Assembly (NCBI GenBank): GCA_965215215.1
Contig: OZ244043.1
Span: 434,001 to 498,000, forward strand
Origin: CALDTK01 sp965215215
Lineage (GTDB): Bacteria > Bacteroidota > Bacteroidia > Chitinophagales > Saprospiraceae
Reading direction: 5' to 3'
Length of the DNA: 64,000 nucleotides
Both the position numbers and the translations under genes were made by a program. The notes under the pieces were generated by a model, which did not search any database, had not been told where the DNA came from, and saw only the letters and a list, made by a program, of their open reading frames with translations. Within the stretch, counting starts at the first letter, position 1, and each line of letters begins with the position of its first letter. Positions 7,927 through 16,831 of this stretch are shown one piece after another.

Positions 7927-9102
7927 TTGTCGCCTCCATTTACGCGTCCAGATAGTTTCGCTGGCTTCTCGAAAGCTCAGCGCCTCGCCTTACTCGGAAT
8001 CCTCGCGCTGGGGGTAGTCATATTCACGATCCCGAGCTGGGTTTCTGGTTCGAAGAGCGAAACTCCGACTGCGGAGTTCCCCGTTGACTTCGAGGATAAG
8101 CTGGTAGACTGGGTCGCGCGTACCCAAGCGCTGGACGATAGCGTTCGACGCGCGAAGGCCGCGCGCCAGGCCCGCTACGACGAGTGGAGCGAGGCGCCAC
8201 GAGCGAAAACGTACTCGGCCGATCGGAGTGCCGGTCGCACACGCGTCCCACCCGGACCACTACCGGAGCGAGCGAGCTTAGACCCAAACACCGTTGACGC
8301 GGAAAACTTAAAACGTCTCGGGCTGCCGGACTACCTCGTGCGACGATGGATAAAGTACAGGGGCAAAGGTGGGAGCTTCGCGGATCGAGAGGATATCGCC
8401 AAGCTCTACGGGCTCGAGGATAGCGTCTATCGGCGCATACTACCCTACTTTGGCTCGGAGCAGCGGCGCTCGCCGAACCCCTCGAGTTCGGATACTCACA
8501 GCGCACCTGAAGCCAGTAGATCGGGAGACGACACCGGATCGTCCCCTGAGGAAAGCGTTGCGGCGGTATCCCCGGAGGTACACGCTACATTGGTATCCGG
8601 TGAAAGATCGACCGGTACTAGCGCGACTGTTCCTTCCGACGGCGGACGTACGTTACGCCGGACGAGGGAACCCGACGACGGCTCGCCCGTGGATCTTAAC
8701 TCCTGCACGCCGGTAGAACTCGAGGCCCTACGCGGGATCGGACCATTCTACGCCGAGCAGCTCATCGACTACCGGGATCGACTGGGTGGGTTTACGAGTA
8801 CGGCGCAGTTTACCGAGGTCCCTAAAGTCCCCGATTCGGTATTCTCCAAGCTCGACGGGCTGCTCGAAGTAGATCTCGGGCAGGTGCGCAAGATTCGGAT
8901 CAACACCGTAACCGCCGAGCGACTCGGTGCGCATCCCTACCTCACCCGGCGTCAGGCCAACACGATCGTTTCGTACCGCGACAACCACGGTCCGTTCAGG
9001 ACGAGCGCCGACCTACTAGCGACCGTGGTGGTGACCCCCAAGCTGGAAAGAGCACTGGCCCCTTACTTAAATTTCACCCTCGACGGCCCGAGCGCTGAGT
9101 AG
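7927..9102 (+). CDS. Membrane-anchored protein with three helix-hairpin-helix domains (ComEA-like)
   Basis: 391 residues from a TTG start. One membrane segment near residues 22-38 (LALLGILALGVVIFTIPSW) anchors the protein, followed by a charged linker. Three HhH modules of the ComEA type follow: about 118-177 (LDPNTVDAENLKRLGLPDYL), about 257-318 (VDLNSCTPVELEALRGIGPF), and about 323-385 (IRINTVTAERLGAHPYLTRR). A Ser/Thr/Pro-rich spacer separates the first two. HhH modules bind DNA backbone non-specifically, and ComEA acts as the DNA receptor in transformation, so a role with ComEC upstream is likely but inferred. The TTG start is uncertain, but no ATG lies upstream of the membrane segment. 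The 3' end overlaps the convergent epimerase gene by 36 bases. Confidence 0.8.
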   Translation: MSPPFTRPDSFAGFSKAQRLALLGILALGVVIFTIPSWVSGSKSETPTAEFPVDFEDKLVDWVARTQALDDSVRRAKAARQARYDEWSEAPRAKTYSADRSAGRTRVPPGPLPERASLDPNTVDAENLKRLGLPDYLVRRWIKYRGKGGSFADREDIAKLYGLEDSVYRRILPYFGSEQRRSPNPSSSDTHSAPEASRSGDDTGSSPEESVAAVSPEVHATLVSGERSTGTSATVPSDGGRTLRRTREPDDGSPVDLNSCTPVELEALRGIGPFYAEQLIDYRDRLGGFTSTAQFTEVPKVPDSVFSKLDGLLEVDLGQVRKIRINTVTAERLGAHPYLTRRQANTIVSYRDNHGPFRTSADLLATVVVTPKLERALAPYLNFTLDGPSAE

Positions 9103-10020
9103 AGAGATCTCCATTCCGATTTCGATTTCGTCGCCGGACTCGACGGCTACCGCACCGCGGTTTTGCCGAAAGGCGTCTACCGCGCAGCTCATCGGCTCTA
9201 CGGCTAGTGCGGTTTGGGTCGGTGGCACGAAGAGTTGGAGGAAACCTACGCTGCCGGTAGGCTGTAGGCATACCCCGTAGCTCGGGCCGTGTAACTCCAG
9301 CCGATTGTCGGATGGGTCGGCGATCGCGAAGCAGTCGTCCCAATGCGTGTCGATATCCACGCCGGACGCAACGGACGGCGGCCCAGGGGCAGTCTGGCCC
9401 GTTGGAATCGCGCGCTGCGTGAGGACGCGCTCGGTGGGTGGCATACGAACAGACCAGACTGCCGGCCCGCCCGGGAGTGTGTAGTAGGGATGCCATCCGA
9501 GCCCAATAGGGACCGCCCCAGCGGACTGGGCGTTTTTTCCCGTAAGCTTCCACGAGGCCCTGCCCGCTGCGGGGTCGACGCTGAGCTTGCACGTGAAGTG
9601 CGCCGCGAACGGATAAGACGCTGCGTGCCGCTCGGCGACGTGCTCGTAGACCATGGTAGCCTCAAAGAAGCGCCCGGTAGCTTCCACACCCCGCAGGGCG
9701 AAACCCGAGCGAGCCCCAAAACCGTGCAGGGCCGAGCGCGTTTCGGGATCGTTTATCGGAAAACTGAGCGAGCGATCGTTCCACTCGTACTTTCCTTCTA
9801 GTAACCGGTTAGGGAAGGGCAGTAGGGCGATGTTTTTATAGCCTTTGAGCTCCGCGAGCGCTTCGGGGGTATCGTAGTTCCAGAGTAGCTTATGCCCGTT
9901 TAGGCAGATTTGGTGAACGTAGGCACCGTACTCCGGGAGGAACGAAACGTAGTTGGTTTCGGTACCTAGCCGGAGGAGCGTGTATCGACCGAACCCTTGG
10001 CGACTTAGCGTTGGACTCAT
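9067..10020 (-). CDS. Aldose 1-epimerase-like protein (galactose mutarotase superfamily)
   Basis: 317 residues, cytoplasmic, no signal peptide. The family catalyses anomeric interconversion of hexoses or binds related sugars through a large beta-sandwich. Expected active-site positions are visible: His in SALHGFGAR (about residue 99), His in LGWHPYYTLPGG (about 176), an acidic cluster DTHWDDCF (about 229-236), and Glu in LAVEPMSCAVDAF near the C-terminus. It starts four bases after the stop of the T9SS cargo gene on the same strand, so the two may be co-transcribed. The exact sugar is not predictable. Confidence 0.82.
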   Translation of the reverse strand: MSPTLSRQGFGRYTLLRLGTETNYVSFLPEYGAYVHQICLNGHKLLWNYDTPEALAELKGYKNIALLPFPNRLLEGKYEWNDRSLSFPINDPETRSALHGFGARSGFALRGVEATGRFFEATMVYEHVAERHAASYPFAAHFTCKLSVDPAAGRASWKLTGKNAQSAGAVPIGLGWHPYYTLPGGPAVWSVRMPPTERVLTQRAIPTGQTAPGPPSVASGVDIDTHWDDCFAIADPSDNRLELHGPSYGVCLQPTGSVGFLQLFVPPTQTALAVEPMSCAVDAFRQNRGAVAVESGDEIEIGMEISLLSARAVEGEI

Positions 10021-10024
10021 CTGG

Positions 10025-10906
10025 CTACGGAACGATTATCCAACGCTCGCGAACCGAGGTTTCGTCACTTTCGAATACCGCGTAGTAGATCCCAGTGGCA
10101 AGGTCCAAGCTTCGGTTTGCGCCAGGGAGCTGACGTCCGTTCGCATCGTAGACCTTCAAGCTCCTGCGAACGTATCTAGCGGGAAGCGTTTGGCCCGAGC
10201 GGTAGGTGTAGCTATTAACGGAGGCCGACCTGAAGGGTGATTTGATTCCGACGACCCCTTCCGGACAAAAGGAGGCAACATCGTAGGTACCCTCCGGCCC
10301 CACGGAGTAGAAGTTGACCCGGTCTAGGTCCTCGGGCACGCGGAGGTCGTTCGTGATGGGTTCCGACCCGTCGCCGATGTCGATCTTCGTACCCGTACCC
10401 GACCGGTCGATCGATACGTCGACGAACCCGGTCGGCACATCGAACGATAAGAGGGTGTCGATACCCGTATCGGTGATTCGGTAGAAGAAGCCCAGGGAGG
10501 ACCCACGCCTGAGGTGATTGACTAGATCCGCGCTGCCCACCGACAGGATGTATGCCTCCCGCTCGCCTAAGCTCGCTTCGTCGCTGAAGGCCACCGTCAG
10601 GATCGCTTCCGGGGGTATCCGGGATCCGAAGCTAAGGCCGGTCTCGTTCGGGTTGAGGCTATACACGATATCCGTACCCGTCGAATCCGTGATCGGGCGA
10701 ATACGTATACCCGAATCGAACAGCGCATCGGCCTTGGCCGGATCCCTACCGGGGAAAGTGGACCACCGCGATCCCGCCTGGGGGAGGAAACCGCCCGACT
10801 CAAAGGCGCTGAAGTAGCTGCACTGCGCGACGATTTGCGCCGAAAGTGTTAGTACCGAGAAAATTCCACCTGCGGTAAGCAACAAACGTTTCGAGTAAAG
10901 TCTCAT
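10025..10906 (-). CDS. Secreted protein of unknown function with T9SS type A-like sorting domain
   Basis: 293 residues. The N-terminus (MRLYSKRLLLTAGGIFSVLTLSAQIVAQ) is a signal peptide. The middle (about 30-215) contains no family I recognise; it looks beta-rich, with several Asp/Gly turns. The C-terminal ~70 residues (SLKVYDANGRQLPG, LDLATGIYYAVFES, ERWIIVP) have the pattern of a T9SS sorting domain: a hydrophobic strand, a short turn with DANGR, a GIYY strand and a final hydrophobic strand. Export to the cell surface is inferred. Its start codon lies 13 bases from that of the divergent TPR gene. Confidence 0.7.
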   Translation of the reverse strand: MRLYSKRLLLTAGGIFSVLTLSAQIVAQCSYFSAFESGGFLPQAGSRWSTFPGRDPAKADALFDSGIRIRPITDSTGTDIVYSLNPNETGLSFGSRIPPEAILTVAFSDEASLGEREAYILSVGSADLVNHLRRGSSLGFFYRITDTGIDTLLSFDVPTGFVDVSIDRSGTGTKIDIGDGSEPITNDLRVPEDLDRVNFYSVGPEGTYDVASFCPEGVVGIKSPFRSASVNSYTYRSGQTLPARYVRRSLKVYDANGRQLPGANRSLDLATGIYYAVFESDETSVRERWIIVP

Positions 10907-10919
10907 CTTTCGGGCTTGT

Positions 10920-12047
10920 ATGGAGAACCAAGCGCTCGCCTACCGGCTTGTGGAAACCGTAGTCGGCGCGCGCGACCAAGGTAGACAACTCCCCCCGGCG
11001 CTCGCCTCCTCGTGGCTCATGTTGCGCGCCGAGCTCCCACCCGCGCACCGGGTGTTAGTGCAGGAGCTCAGCTGCGAGCCCGAGCACGAGAGCGACCTTG
11101 CCTTCGTGGTGGGGGGCGTGGAACAAGCCTTCCGGCGCGACGAGGAACTGAGCGTGCAGTTTGGGCTGCTGCTCACCGAGCTCGCCGAACTCGGGGCCGT
11201 CGAGGCCGATCAACGGGCTACGGTACCTGCCTCGGAGTCGGATCCCGGAGATCCGATTGCAGCGAGCTACGTGGCGGACCCAACCGATCACGCGGCGTAC
11301 GTCACCGAAGCAGCGGTCGGCGATGAAGCGGCACCGCGCTCGGGCGCGCCCGCCGGAACCACGAGGCGTCCGCGCTCAACGCCCAACGAATACGTTTGGC
11401 CGCTGGCCATCGGGGCGCTGCTGCTGGCGCTCTTCGCACTCGGCGTTTACCTCTTCGCCGGTGGGGACGAGGAGACGACACCCGCGGCTGGGGACGATCG
11501 GCCCGTCGAAACCACCCAGGCGTCGTTGTCTAGGGCAGCCCAGCCCGTAGACGATATTTTCGCCCTGCCGGACTCCGACACGAACGCCGTGATCGCCTAC
11601 GTCGAGATCGACCACCAGCTCCTGCCCGCCGATGACGCGCCCCTGCTCGCACGGGTGAATCAACTCTTCGAAGCGCGAGATTACCAGGCCGCAATCGTCG
11701 AGCAAAAGTCGCTTATCGACGCGCTCGACCAACAGGCGGCCTCCCCGGCCTCGTTTGCCGACGCGTGGAGCCTACTGGCGTTCCTCTACAACGCGGCCGG
11801 GGACGCCTCGTTTGCCGTAAGCTGTCAGCGCCGCAGTTTGGAGTATGCACGCATGGCTTACGGGAAGCACGATACGCGACTCGCCCGCGTGCACATCGCG
11901 CTGGCCGCCTACTACCGGGAGGCCGAGTCTACGACCACGGCGCGCACGCACCTCGAGGAGGGTACGCTCATTTACACCCAAACCGAGGAGCTCATTCCCC
12001 CGAACGAGTTAGCTCAAGCCAACCGCGTGTCCTCGGCGATCGACTGA
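10920..12047 (+). CDS. Single-span membrane protein with C-terminal TPR-like repeats, function unknown
   Basis: 375 residues. There is no signal peptide. Residues 1-90 are predicted helical and acidic, 91-158 form a low-complexity linker, and one strong membrane helix lies near 162-184 (WPLAIGALLLALFALGVYLF). The remaining part (about 235-365) is helical with TPR-like spacing (LFEARDYQAAIVEQKSLIDAL, SLLAFLYNAAGDASFAVSCQ, RVHIALAAYYREAES). The layout suggests a bitopic protein with the N-terminus in the cytoplasm and TPRs outside, as in some anti-sigma-like or scaffold proteins, but no sigma factor lies nearby. Function cannot be assigned. Confidence 0.65.
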   Translation: MENQALAYRLVETVVGARDQGRQLPPALASSWLMLRAELPPAHRVLVQELSCEPEHESDLAFVVGGVEQAFRRDEELSVQFGLLLTELAELGAVEADQRATVPASESDPGDPIAASYVADPTDHAAYVTEAAVGDEAAPRSGAPAGTTRRPRSTPNEYVWPLAIGALLLALFALGVYLFAGGDEETTPAAGDDRPVETTQASLSRAAQPVDDIFALPDSDTNAVIAYVEIDHQLLPADDAPLLARVNQLFEARDYQAAIVEQKSLIDALDQQAASPASFADAWSLLAFLYNAAGDASFAVSCQRRSLEYARMAYGKHDTRLARVHIALAAYYREAESTTTARTHLEEGTLIYTQTEELIPPNELAQANRVSSAID

Positions 12048-12049
12048 GC

Positions 12050-12667
12050 TCAGGGCACGAGCCAAGCGAAACTCGACTCGGACCATTTGTCCCACGTACC
12101 GCGCCGCTGCCCGGCATCACTCAACTGCAGAAACTGCGCGCCCGTAACCCTCACGTCGCACGCGAGGAAGTTGCCGAACGCGCGCTCGTCCTCCCGTGCG
12201 GTGGGCGCGCCTTCGCGCCAGCTATCGGTGAGCCCGTCGCCCGCCTCCGAAAGCTCGGACCCCGGGGCTTCCGCGGTGGCGTAGCTCAGCTTCCCCCTAG
12301 TTTTCATCCCGGTCCAGATTCGCCGTCGTTGCCCCTCCGATCGCCATACCGCTAGCCCGGCCACCCTGAGCTGAATCCGATCCGTTCGGTCGTAGAAGCA
12401 AGCTTCGCAAGTCGGCCCCGCGGGTTCGTCGGGTAGCGTTTTTATCGCCGCCACCTTGGCGGCGCGCCGGTCGGTGAAAAAGGTGAAGCTGGGCGCGGAT
12501 ACGTCGAATTCACGCAGCACCACCACCCGGGTCGCCGGTACCCCGCGGTCGCTCGTGGCGAGTTGCGGCCAGTGCCAATCGTGTTTGGGGTCGCTCACCG
12601 CGGCGAGCAGTTGCTCCCGGGCGTAGGCAAGGATTTCGGCGGGGCGATCGAACGGTGGAAGTGGCAC
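12050..12667 (-). CDS. Pyridoxamine 5'-phosphate oxidase-family FMN protein
   Basis: 205 residues, a split-barrel flavoprotein. The pattern HWPQLATSDRGVPATRVVVLREFD, given here as separate parts (WPQLATSD; PATRVVVLREF), with FTFFTDRRAAKVAAI and a C-terminal RVTGAQFLQLSD, fits the PNPOx-like group (Alr4036-like) better than canonical PdxH, whose C-terminal signature is not evident. Members bind FMN; the substrate here is uncertain. The GTG start at 12667 lies inside one arm of a perfect 9-bp inverted repeat shared with the divergent marC-like gene. The 3' end is two bases from that of the TPR gene. Confidence 0.72.
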   Translation of the reverse strand: MPLPPFDRPAEILAYAREQLLAAVSDPKHDWHWPQLATSDRGVPATRVVVLREFDVSAPSFTFFTDRRAAKVAAIKTLPDEPAGPTCEACFYDRTDRIQLRVAGLAVWRSEGQRRRIWTGMKTRGKLSYATAEAPGSELSEAGDGLTDSWREGAPTAREDERAFGNFLACDVRVTGAQFLQLSDAGQRRGTWDKWSESSFAWLVP

Positions 12668-12717
12668 GGGGTAATGGTTAGGCTACTTTCGCCCAACCTA
12701 ATCTGACGTACCCCGTG
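12665..12717. promoter_or_regulatory. Symmetric divergent promoter region with a 9-bp inverted repeat
   Basis: CACGGGGTA at 12665-12673 and TACCCCGTG at 12709-12717 are perfect inverted copies. Their outer triplets are the GTG start codons of the two divergent genes. A second, partly symmetric pair TTAGG (12678-12682) / CCTAA (12697-12701) lies inside. A -7-like box TACTTTCG at 12684-12691 points towards the plus-strand gene. The arrangement could be an operator or an RNA hairpin, or the symmetry could be chance. Confidence 0.4.
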
Positions 12718-13353
12718 TTCGAATTTTACCTCGGTGTTTTAGCCTCGCTTTTCTCGGTCGTAAACCCACTCGGGGCGGTACCCGTCTTCTTGGCCCTGAC
12801 GCCCGGGCTGAGCGTGGTCGAGCGCCGGCAGACGGCAACGCGGACCTCCCTGTGGTTCGCGGCGTTGCTCATCGGCTTTTACTTCGCCGGAACCATCATC
12901 CTGACTTTCTTCGGCATCAGTCTCGCGGCCATGAGGATCGCCGGCGGACTCGTGATCCTCGCCTCCGGGTACGGACTACTTTACGGTAAGATGGAGGATT
13001 CGCGGGCCATGGACAAGAAGGTGAAAACAGAGGCGCTCCAGAAGGACGACATCTCTTTTACCCCAATGGCCATGCCGATGCTCAGCGGTCCGGGGTCGAT
13101 CTCGCTGCTGATCGGCTACTTCGACCAGTACCCGGCCCTCGACCAACGCTTCGCCGTCGTGGGCGTGATCGCGACCATGGCCCTGTTGATCTTCTTCATC
13201 CTCGTCTCCTCGCCCGCTCTCTTCCGCATCCTCGGGCACGCGGGCCTGCAGGCGCTCACCCGGATCATCGGGTTCATCGTAATGGCGATCGGCGTGCAGT
13301 ACGTCATCGCCGGTGCCGTTAAGCTGGTGGTTAGCGCGGAAGTGGGGGATTGA
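12715..13353 (+). CDS. MarC-family integral membrane protein
   Basis: 212 residues with six hydrophobic segments and no cleavable signal. The N-terminal FSVVNPLGAVPVFLALTPG and the later PMLSGPGSISLLIG are characteristic of the MarC/YhgN family of inner-membrane proteins. Despite the historic name, family members have no proven role in multiple antibiotic resistance, and their transport substrate is unknown. The GTG start gives the usual family N-terminus (MFEFYLGVLASLFSVVNPLG). The gene is preceded by a -7-like box TACTTTCG about 31 bases upstream. Confidence 0.85.
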   Translation: MFEFYLGVLASLFSVVNPLGAVPVFLALTPGLSVVERRQTATRTSLWFAALLIGFYFAGTIILTFFGISLAAMRIAGGLVILASGYGLLYGKMEDSRAMDKKVKTEALQKDDISFTPMAMPMLSGPGSISLLIGYFDQYPALDQRFAVVGVIATMALLIFFILVSSPALFRILGHAGLQALTRIIGFIVMAIGVQYVIAGAVKLVVSAEVGD

Positions 13354-13420
13354 CGCACCGCGACGGCGCTCGGTAGTGGCACGCTGCTTGCACCGAGGTA
13401 GCCAATAAGCGCCTCCCCCT

Positions 13421-16400
13421 TTGCTGCCCCTCCCCCGCCAACTCTTTTTGTTGTGCTGCCTCCTGTGTACCTGGGGCTCGAGCGATTCGCTTGCGCAAAA
13501 CGCGAATCTGGTGAGCCAGATCGCCGCTTCCGCACGCGAGGGACACCCACGCGCCCTACGCGACCTCGCCTCGCTGCTCGACGATCAGCGCTACGGTAAA
13601 CAGGCACGCGCGGCGCTCTCGCAGCTCACGCTCGTCGATCGCCACATCGACGTAACCACCGCGACACGTACCGAACTGCTCGCGCTCTTCTACGCCGAAC
13701 GAACCGCGCTACGCTACAGCGACCTCCTCGACGGATTTTACATCCGCCCCATCGAATCCGAGGACACCCCCTACGAGCTCGTGCCCCTGGACGCCTACCA
13801 GCAGTCCGACCGCTCGATGCACCTGCGCAAGTACATCAACTACACCGAGCAGGCGATCGAGTACGAGTCGGTAGAGGACTTACGCGATCTCGTCGAGAAG
13901 ATCGCCGACCTCCGCCTCGGGGAAGGCCAAGACTACCTACTCGGACTACTCGGAGGCAGGGCGGCCGAGCTACTGGCTACCGAGCCGGATGCGTTCGCGC
14001 ACTACCTGGACCAACTGCTGCTCTACCCGTCGTCAGATGTGGCCGAGCTCCTCTTCGAGAGCGAATCGCGCGCGTACATTCGGCAGGGTACCCTCGCTAC
14101 GTACCTGAGTCGACTCTGCAACGTACCGTTCCGCTCGAGCTGGTCGACGGACCGGCAGCAGCAGCGCTACACGCAGCTCGTGGACTCGCTCGGTTCGTTG
14201 GGCCGTATCCGCAACTACGGTTACGACAGCACCCTGCCGTTCAAACGAAGTTTCTTCCGGGAGGACGTGGATTACTTCGGGCGTATCCTAGCCGAGGATA
14301 CCGCGAGTCCGTACGTACAGCAAAACGCCCTGCTCGACCTGATCGGTACGCATCACCCGCGGGCCCTGTTTTACGTAAGTGCCCAGCTATTGCGGGCCCG
14401 CCAGCACGGCAACACGGCCTATCCGGCGGTGTACTACCTGTACTTATTGCGCAAGCTGACGGGGCTCGGCGTGATGGTACCCGACGGGCGCGGGGAGTTG
14501 ATCTACCAGCTCGACGTAACCGGCGATCGGCTAGCTCAGGTTAATTTCGTGCGCTACTGGGGTGCCCACTACGCGGACTACGACTACGACGAACACCGCA
14601 ACGCCTTCGTGAACCGGCACGATCATTCGCTCAAGACCGAGAACCTGGAGCGACTCTTCCGGCTGCTCAACTCGGAGAACGACGAAGTGGCCCTCCAGGC
14701 CTACGAGCGCCTGGCGCGCGCCGATCCGGTGGAGGTGGAGCAGCTGACCAACAAGTACCGCGACCTCCTGCGGTCGACCAACCCCCGCGTACCGGCACTC
14801 AAAGACGGCCACTTGGAGCAGACCGCCCAACTGACCGCCTACTGCGTACGCAACGGCGTTTCGTACGAGGCGAGCGGCCGACTCGCCGGCTGGCTCGACA
14901 GCCTGACCCAAGCGCTGGAGCCCCGTCGGCGCGTGGCCCTCGAGAACCGAATGATCGCGCGCTTGACGCTCGAAGACGTGACGGCGCTCGAGCACTGGGG
15001 CTCGATCCACCAGTACAACCTCGCCGCCGAGTATTCGCTCGGGCGCGTGCTAGACTACACCTACTCCAAAAATTGGACGCAACTGGTATCGAACGACGCC
15101 GCGCTGCGGCTCTACCTCAAGAAGGCGATTCTCTTCAATCGGATGGACGCAATCGGGGTGAGCGACAGCTACCTCCGGAAGTTCGACCACATCGACGAGG
15201 CGACGAGAGCGCGGATGGTCAATCTGCTTCGCTCCGAAAACGATCGACACATCGCGCGGGCCCTGCGGAGGCTCCTGTACAGCGACCAGCGCCGCGAGGC
15301 TAGCGTGAGCGACCTCGATGACTTCCTGGAAGCCCCCGAACAGTTTACCCGCGATGAGCTGGCGGATCTACCGCCGCCCGCGATCGAGCAATTGAGCGAG
15401 CTGCTCTGGCGCATCGCCGATGACGCGACCCCGAAGGCGCGGATGCTCTACCGTACTTACCTCGATGCCCACGTTAGCATCGAGCTCGTGCCCGATCTGA
15501 TGAGCCTGATCATCCGGGAGGAAAGCCCGCAGGAGGTAACGAAGCTACTCGACGACATCTACCACTTTAAGTGGTCCAAAGCGAACGGCGATCCGGCGCA
15601 GCAGTGGCTCGCCTACTGGCGGTCTAACAGTACGGGCTACTTAGATTGGGGCACGAGCTTTCACGCGATGCACCTCGAGGCACTCGACGGGACGACCCCG
15701 GTGACGGGGCCGCAGCTCAACGACGTGCTCCGCTCGCCGCACTTCGTGCCCGCCGAGCGGGCCGAGGTGCTCTCCGCCCTACCGCGACTGGTGAGTAACC
15801 GACACCTGTTCATGCTCAAGTTCGAGCCCGCTTTGGCCTGGTCGGAGCGTAGCGCACTCGACAGCCTCGATCTGGGTTACAAGGATTTACAGGACCTCGA
15901 CAAGCTGTTTCCGACGGTGTCGAGGGCGAACCTCGTTACCTACGTACTCTCCCGGGCGAAGAAGCTCGACGGCGATGAGCGCGGCAAGCTCGTAAACGGC
16001 CTGATGCGCAAACCGTGGATAGACGACGTGCTCGACGATCCGCGCTTCGGGGGGGAGACGGTTCGTTTCGCGGAAGCACTCGAGCGGTACCTGCAGGAGA
16101 GCGAGATACTCTCCGAATTCGAAGAACAGAACACCGCCCTCAACTTGGCCCGGCTCCAGTTTGGTGGGTTGAGCGCGGCGGAGCGCCTGTCGGCGAGCGC
16201 GGCCCTAGACGTGGACGAAGCGGCCAAGCTGCGCATCCAGGAAAGTATCCTGGCGAGGATTAGCTACGCGGAGCTCCCGGAGGTACTCGCGCGGGTGCCG
16301 CTACTCGCCGAGGTGAACGGCAAGCGGCCCTACAACTTCTTCAACCAAGACTTCGGCTTGCCCATCTTCGACCTGCACGAGCACGCCGTTATCGACACGT

Positions 16401-16783
16401 TCGTGGCGAGGTACGAGCGCCTCAGCGAGCGCGAACTCTACGCACTGTACCTCGATGAATTCGGCGTGCCCATCTTCAAGAATCGTGGCGAGCTCGACTA
16501 TCAGGCCGTGCACCGCTTGCTGCGCTACGACATCGTTTCTCCTTTCGTGGGGCGTGGCGGCAACCGGCGCGACCTGTATACCTACGGCGTGATCCGGCTC
16601 CTCGAGCTCACGGAGGGCACCCGCCTCGGCTTCCACGAGAAGCTGAACGAGAACCAGTTATTCTACTCCTTTTCCGCATCGAAACGGGCGGAGGCCTGGA
16701 TGGCGCACCTGGAGTCACGGGGCCTAATCCGGGTAGAGACTTTTGACACGCGTCCGAGTTTTAACGCTTCGCATGCGCCGTAA
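13421..16783 (+). CDS. Very large secreted protein of unknown function (1120 residues)
   Basis: 1120 residues from a TTG start, with a signal peptide (LPRQLFLLCCLLCTWGSSDS, cleaved around SLAQ). The mature protein is predicted almost entirely helical and acidic. Several stretches have paired-helix character resembling HEAT or other alpha-solenoid repeats (for example SENDEVALQAYERLARADP and SENDRHIARALRRLLYSD), but no repeat family can be named with confidence. No membrane segment, sorting domain or catalytic motif is visible, so a periplasmic scaffold is possible. It is followed within 50 bases by a small beta-barrel gene on the same strand, a possible partner. The exact start is uncertain because no ATG lies ahead of the signal peptide. 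Confidence 0.65.
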   Translation: MLPLPRQLFLLCCLLCTWGSSDSLAQNANLVSQIAASAREGHPRALRDLASLLDDQRYGKQARAALSQLTLVDRHIDVTTATRTELLALFYAERTALRYSDLLDGFYIRPIESEDTPYELVPLDAYQQSDRSMHLRKYINYTEQAIEYESVEDLRDLVEKIADLRLGEGQDYLLGLLGGRAAELLATEPDAFAHYLDQLLLYPSSDVAELLFESESRAYIRQGTLATYLSRLCNVPFRSSWSTDRQQQRYTQLVDSLGSLGRIRNYGYDSTLPFKRSFFREDVDYFGRILAEDTASPYVQQNALLDLIGTHHPRALFYVSAQLLRARQHGNTAYPAVYYLYLLRKLTGLGVMVPDGRGELIYQLDVTGDRLAQVNFVRYWGAHYADYDYDEHRNAFVNRHDHSLKTENLERLFRLLNSENDEVALQAYERLARADPVEVEQLTNKYRDLLRSTNPRVPALKDGHLEQTAQLTAYCVRNGVSYEASGRLAGWLDSLTQALEPRRRVALENRMIARLTLEDVTALEHWGSIHQYNLAAEYSLGRVLDYTYSKNWTQLVSNDAALRLYLKKAILFNRMDAIGVSDSYLRKFDHIDEATRARMVNLLRSENDRHIARALRRLLYSDQRREASVSDLDDFLEAPEQFTRDELADLPPPAIEQLSELLWRIADDATPKARMLYRTYLDAHVSIELVPDLMSLIIREESPQEVTKLLDDIYHFKWSKANGDPAQQWLAYWRSNSTGYLDWGTSFHAMHLEALDGTTPVTGPQLNDVLRSPHFVPAERAEVLSALPRLVSNRHLFMLKFEPALAWSERSALDSLDLGYKDLQDLDKLFPTVSRANLVTYVLSRAKKLDGDERGKLVNGLMRKPWIDDVLDDPRFGGETVRFAEALERYLQESEILSEFEEQNTALNLARLQFGGLSAAERLSASAALDVDEAAKLRIQESILARISYAELPEVLARVPLLAEVNGKRPYNFFNQDFGLPIFDLHEHAVIDTFVARYERLSERELYALYLDEFGVPIFKNRGELDYQAVHRLLRYDIVSPFVGRGGNRRDLYTYGVIRLLELTEGTRLGFHEKLNENQLFYSFSASKRAEAWMAHLESRGLIRVETFDTRPSFNASHAP

Positions 16784-16831
16784 GGGTGAGTTAGAACGTT
16801 ATTGGGGAAGACGAACGGATACACCCTCGCT

